Shown here one piece after another: positions 60,603-64,000 of a DNA stretch of 64,000 bases (position 1 is its first letter; each line of letters begins with the position of its first letter). The stretch spans positions 1 to 64,000 of the forward strand of contig OMUY01000049.1 of the NCBI GenBank assembly GCA_900314355.1. The letters run 5' to 3'. The stretch is from an uncultured Eubacteriales bacterium (GTDB lineage: Bacteria > Bacillota > Clostridia > Oscillospirales > Acutalibacteraceae). Made by a program: the position numbers and the translations under genes. The notes beneath the pieces were generated by a model that was not told the DNA's origin, ran no database searches, and saw only the letters and a list, made by a program, of their open reading frames with translations.

Positions 60603-61073
60603 ATGTCAGTTGAAAAAGTAAAAAACTATTTAAAAAAATTTGGACTCGAAGGCAGGGTAAAAGAGTTTGACGAATCTTCCGCGACTGTGGAACTTGCCGC
60701 CCTTGCAATCGGCTGCGAAGAGAACAGAATTGCAAAAACAATGGCGTTCGATTTAAAGGGCGAACCGATTTTAATTGTTTTCGCAGGCGATGCAAAGGTT
60801 GACAATCATAAATTCAAGGAAAAATTCCATACTAAGGCCACTATGATAAAACCCGATGAACTTTCCGAAAAAGTAGGTCATGCAATGGGTGGCGTATGCC
60901 CGTTTGACATTAAAGATAATGTAAAAACATATCTTGATGAGTCCCTGAAAAGGTTTGATACAGTTTATCCGGCGGCGGGTACAAGCAATTCCGCTGTTAA
61001 ATTGAACATTGAAGAACTTGAAAATGCGTGCCAGAATTTTACAGAATGGGTAGATGTATCTAAAATCCCTTGA
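60603..61073 (+). CDS. YbaK/EbsC-family aminoacyl-tRNA deacylase
   Basis: This 156-residue protein has EFDESSATVELAALAIGCEENRIAKTMAF, in which the second-strand Lys is the family's catalytic residue, LIVFAGDAKVDNHKFKEKF and HAMGGVCPFDI. Relatives hydrolyse Cys-tRNA(Pro) or other mischarged tRNAs in trans. GAGG precedes the start. It is probably a separate housekeeping gene rather than part of the SCP2 cluster. Confidence 0.88.
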   Translation: MSVEKVKNYLKKFGLEGRVKEFDESSATVELAALAIGCEENRIAKTMAFDLKGEPILIVFAGDAKVDNHKFKEKFHTKATMIKPDELSEKVGHAMGGVCPFDIKDNVKTYLDESLKRFDTVYPAAGTSNSAVKLNIEELENACQNFTEWVDVSKIP

Positions 61074-61101
61074 TTTATTCGATTAATTAATTTGATTTTT
61101 C

Positions 61102-61136
61102 AGCCGACTGATTAATTTCGGGCCGGCTTAGTTTTA
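61102..61136 (+). terminator. Terminator after the YbaK-like gene
   Basis: AGCCG/CGGCT around a 17-base loop, followed by TAGTTTTATATT. Moderate. Confidence 0.5.
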
Positions 61137-61145
61137 TATTAATTA

Positions 61146-61174
61146 TTGACAGATTTTAAATTTAGATTTATAAT
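61146..61174 (+). promoter_or_regulatory. Promoter of the acyltransferase gene
   Basis: TTGACA (61146-61151), 17 bp, TATAAT (61169-61174): fully consensus, with a leader of about 33 nt. Confidence 0.85.
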
Positions 61175-61213
61175 TCTTTTCTGATTTAAAAAATATGTTA
61201 TTAAGGTTTATTC

Positions 61214-62377
61214 ATGGAAAATACAATTAAGAGAGGGCGTTTTTCCGATAATCATGTAGACGCTTTTAATTTTATAAGAGTAGTAGCAATAATAATGGTA
61301 TTTATGCAGCATACTCTGTCGGAATTTGATTTGGATTTTACTGAATATAAAGCAGGTAATTTCTATTATACATTCCCATTAAGAACACCCGCATGGGCAG
61401 GAGTTTGGATTCTCTTTATTCTTTCCGGGTTCCTCGCTGGAAAAAGCTATGCTGCCGGAAGATATAAGCTCACCTTAAAAGATACCGGGAGGTATTATCT
61501 TACCAGACTGAAAAAAACATGGTTTCCTCACATCTGTTTTATTATTTTTATTTGTTTATTATTCTACCCGAACTTTTTAATAAATAATCCCAAGGTGATA
61601 TTAAATCTACTCACTTTTACTTATATCGGTAAACCGGGAGTTACATCAATAGGGCATCTTTGGTTTATCTCTACTGTAATGTGGTTTTATATTATCACTC
61701 CTTTTGCTGCGTTTTTATGTGATAAGATAAAAAATGTATCTAAATTCTTTTTTGTCCTATTTTCATATATCGCATTAGGCGCAGGTTTGTTTTACAGATT
61801 ATATGCTTTAAAAAAAGGTTGGGAATGGTATGACATCGTCTATGTTCCGGCCTATTCTAATCTTGATTTGTATTTAAGCGGATTCTTTTTCAGCTATTAT
61901 ACGATAAATAAAGAACAGGAAAAGAAGGTAAGCAAAACAATTAAGAAGATATTTGCTTCTGTATTTCTTATTGGGCTAATTGAACTTAATTGTTATATTT
62001 ATGTTCTTGCAAAAGCCGATTCGATGTATCTTAATATCTACAGATACTTATTCCCGTTTTTCTACGGAATAGCTTGTCTTTTCTATCTTTCCGCATTTGA
62101 CTATAAAAGGGATTATAAAAATAAAGCTCCGACATTTGAAAATATAAAAAAGAATCCGTTCAGAATAATAGATTGGTTTTCACAGATAGCTATTTATTTT
62201 TATTTCTTCCATATCATTTTGAAAAAATCTTTAGCTCAACTGAAATTCATAAAAACAAATACGTTTTCAGGTTATCTTATCTGCTGTCTTTTGGTTTTAA
62301 TTTTCGGCTCTATTGTCGCATACGGTTATTCAAAGATTTTTAAGTTTAAACCAAAAAAGAAAACCGAAATAAAATAA
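61214..62377 (+). CDS. Acyltransferase-3 family membrane protein
   Basis: This 387-residue protein has about ten membrane helices. DAFNFIRVVAIIMVFMQHT contains the family His at the end of helix 1, and GVWILFILSGFLAGKSYA and HLWFISTVMWFYIITPF are further landmarks. Family members O-acetylate or succinylate surface glycans or peptidoglycan. It has its own consensus promoter and a strong terminator, so it is monocistronic. It is the third O-acylation protein in this window. Confidence 0.85.
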   Translation: MENTIKRGRFSDNHVDAFNFIRVVAIIMVFMQHTLSEFDLDFTEYKAGNFYYTFPLRTPAWAGVWILFILSGFLAGKSYAAGRYKLTLKDTGRYYLTRLKKTWFPHICFIIFICLLFYPNFLINNPKVILNLLTFTYIGKPGVTSIGHLWFISTVMWFYIITPFAAFLCDKIKNVSKFFFVLFSYIALGAGLFYRLYALKKGWEWYDIVYVPAYSNLDLYLSGFFFSYYTINKEQEKKVSKTIKKIFASVFLIGLIELNCYIYVLAKADSMYLNIYRYLFPFFYGIACLFYLSAFDYKRDYKNKAPTFENIKKNPFRIIDWFSQIAIYFYFFHIILKKSLAQLKFIKTNTFSGYLICCLLVLIFGSIVAYGYSKIFKFKPKKKTEIK

Positions 62378-62384
62378 GATAATA

Positions 62385-62418
62385 AAAACAGCGTTTCCCG
62401 CGCTGTTTTATTTTTTTT
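62385..62418 (+). terminator. Rho-independent terminator
   Basis: AAAACAGCG/CGCTGTTTT around TTTCCCG, followed by ATTTTTTTT. Confidence 0.92.
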
Positions 62419-62438
62419 GTAAATGATTAAATTTAAGA

Positions 62439-62467
62439 TTGATTTAAGCTTACAGTTATGATAAAAT
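62439..62467 (+). promoter_or_regulatory. Promoter of the symporter gene
   Basis: TTGATT (62439-62444), 17 bp, TAAAAT (62462-62467), 42 bases before ATG 62509. Confidence 0.65.
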
Positions 62468-62508
62468 AAAAAATATTTTATATATATTATCCGGAGGGGT
62501 GTGGAATT

Positions 62509-64000
62509 ATGAACTATTTGATGGTTATGGCTTTTGTCCTGTATTTCGTTTTAATACTTGCGATAGGATTTATTTTCTTCTTCAAATCCAAATCTGCAGG
62601 CAACGGAGAAAAAGAATACTTCTTAGGCGGAAGATCAATGGGACCTTTTGTAACCGCAATGAGTGCTCAGGCATCGGATATGTCCGGATGGCTTTTAATG
62701 GGGCTTCCGGGTTCTATTATGGCTTTCGGCTTCGGTCAGATATGGGTCAGCATCGGGCTTATGTTAGGTACTATCTGCAACTGGGTTTTTGTCGCTAAAA
62801 GATTGAGAAATTTTTCTCAGGCTGCAAATGACTCAATTACTGTGCCACAGTATCTTTCAAACAGATTCGCGACTAAATCTATGACATTGAGAATTGTAAG
62901 CGCAATAGTTTTCCTTGTATGTTTTACGGTATATGTTGCGTCGGGATTCAAAGCGGGAGGAATACTTTTTTCAAAGGTTATTGGACTTGACGAATCTACC
63001 GCAATGCTTATTTTTGCAATAATTCTTGTCGCTTATACATTTACAGGCGGATATAAAGCTGTGTGCTGGACAGATTTCTTCCAGGGTCTTATGATGCTTG
63101 TTGCTATAGTGGCAGTGCCTATTATCCTTGTCGAAACTCAGAATCTTGACATTACGAAGATAAATGAAGGATTTGAAGGAACAAAATACATGTTTGAATT
63201 GAATCCGTTCAAAGCGTCTTGGACTGATATAATTTCAGGACTTGCCTGGGGACTCGGTTATTTCGGAATGCCTCATATCCTTGTCAGATTTATGGCAATA
63301 AAAAAATCAAGCATGATAAAAAAGAGCGCAACTGTTGCAATCATTTGGGTTATAATAACATTGGCGGCGGCTTCAGTAATCGGACTTCTCGGCAGACTTT
63401 ATATACCCGAACTGATTAATGCCGGAGAGCAGGAAAACGTATTCATTGAGATTGTAAAGGATGTTTGTCCGGCATTTATCGCGGGTATTCTTCTTTCAGC
63501 AGTCCTTGCCGCTTCTATGTCAACAGCAGATTCCCAGCTTCTCGTTGCCTCCTCTTCTTTCACATCGGATATTTATAAACCGGTTTTCAGAAAAAATGCT
63601 TCGGATAAAGAGATTCTTTGGATGGGCAGACTTGTAGTTTTGATTATTGCCGTAATAGCATATTTTATTGCTGCTGATCCCGGAGCGGATTCAATTATGG
63701 GACTTGTTTCCAATGCTTGGGCAGGTTTTGGCTCATCTTTCGGCCCAGTAATACTTCTTTCGCTTTATTGGAAGAGACTTACATATAAAGGTGCTTGCGC
63801 CGGAATAATCGGCGGAGCTGCAGTTGATATTCTTTGGCTCGTTTTCCTTTCCAAAAGCACCGGAATATATGAATTATTCCCCGGATTTATTATAGGCCTT
63901 ATTCTCACCGTAGTAGTTTCTCTGATTGATAAAGCTCCTTCCAAAGAAGTAACCGATATTTTTGACCTCGCTACTTCAAAAGGATACGGCGAAGAGAACT
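62509..64000 (+). CDS. putP: Sodium/proline symporter, PutP-like (3' end outside window)
   Basis: ATG 62509 after CCGGAGGGG opens a frame that stays open to the window edge (497 codons seen). It is a sodium:solute symporter: EKEYFLGGRSMGPFVTAMSAQASDMSGWLLMGLPG is the helix 2 region typical of PutP, followed by TFTGGYKAVCWTDFFQGLMM, GYFGMPHILVRFMAI and LAASMSTADSQLLVASSSF. It imports proline with sodium. About 13 helices are visible and only a short tail should be missing. Confidence 0.92.
   Translation, partial: MNYLMVMAFVLYFVLILAIGFIFFFKSKSAGNGEKEYFLGGRSMGPFVTAMSAQASDMSGWLLMGLPGSIMAFGFGQIWVSIGLMLGTICNWVFVAKRLRNFSQAANDSITVPQYLSNRFATKSMTLRIVSAIVFLVCFTVYVASGFKAGGILFSKVIGLDESTAMLIFAIILVAYTFTGGYKAVCWTDFFQGLMMLVAIVAVPIILVETQNLDITKINEGFEGTKYMFELNPFKASWTDIISGLAWGLGYFGMPHILVRFMAIKKSSMIKKSATVAIIWVIITLAAASVIGLLGRLYIPELINAGEQENVFIEIVKDVCPAFIAGILLSAVLAASMSTADSQLLVASSSFTSDIYKPVFRKNASDKEILWMGRLVVLIIAVIAYFIAADPGADSIMGLVSNAWAGFGSSFGPVILLSLYWKRLTYKGACAGIIGGAAVDILWLVFLSKSTGIYELFPGFIIGLILTVVVSLIDKAPSKEVTDIFDLATSKGYGEEN

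Overview
The window looks like chromosome from a low-GC, strictly anaerobic Clostridia-type Firmicute, probably a gut member of the Oscillospirales or Christensenellales. I infer this from AT-rich DNA, strong AGGAGG ribosome sites, consensus -35/-10 promoters, rubrerythrin, a divergent acetate kinase, split transketolase and a dockerin-like domain of the kind common in Ruminococcaceae. No rRNA or marker search was possible, so placement is provisional.

Layout. (1) 1-3210 is an accessory module bounded by a ~116-bp direct repeat. It holds an autoregulated XRE repressor with an ImmA-type protease, a DUF4417 gene without a visible start codon, a DUF6883-like toxin with its DUF4926-like partner, and small immunity-like genes. 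(2) 3916-8266 is a dlt-like envelope acylation operon (adenylating ligase, carrier protein, MBOAT, SGNH). (3) 8465-12403 has rubrerythrin, a lipase-fold membrane protein, a C_GCAxxG_C_C protein and a phosphoesterase. (4) Two tRNAs (Glu, Met) lead into a dockerin-bearing DD-carboxypeptidase, an alpha-galactosidase and two glycosyltransferases. (5) 18488-26944 has an Eis-like acetyltransferase, a thioesterase, a four-gene tmcAL operon and divergent ackA. (6) 27035-30341 is a decayed phage remnant beside tRNA-Ala(CGC), with two displaced MuF C-terminal metallopeptidase-toxin cassettes, each followed by an 85-residue immunity candidate. (7) 30663-34627 is folC and valS. (8) 35159-41309 joins a flavin oxidoreductase, two different overlapping hypB genes, a large Fe-S flavoprotein and hypA, with no hydrogenase gene in view. 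(9) 41349-47432 has an isomerase-like barrel, ElaA, GH5 and a second MBOAT/DHHW O-acylation pair. (10) 47597-54932 is a seven-gene aromatic amino acid operon. (11) 55385-60511 has two SCP2-like paralogues bracketing a class III aminotransferase and a split transketolase. (12) The end carries a YbaK-like deacylase, an acyltransferase-3 membrane protein and a truncated PutP-type symporter.

The two loci most likely to hide undescribed biology are the twin-HypB redox cluster and the SCP2/aminotransferase/transketolase cluster. The clearest unusual genetic architecture is the silent toxin-cassette array at 27.3-29.7 kb. Three separate envelope O-acylation activities (5.7, 46-47 and 61 kb) suggest heavy investment in surface modification.
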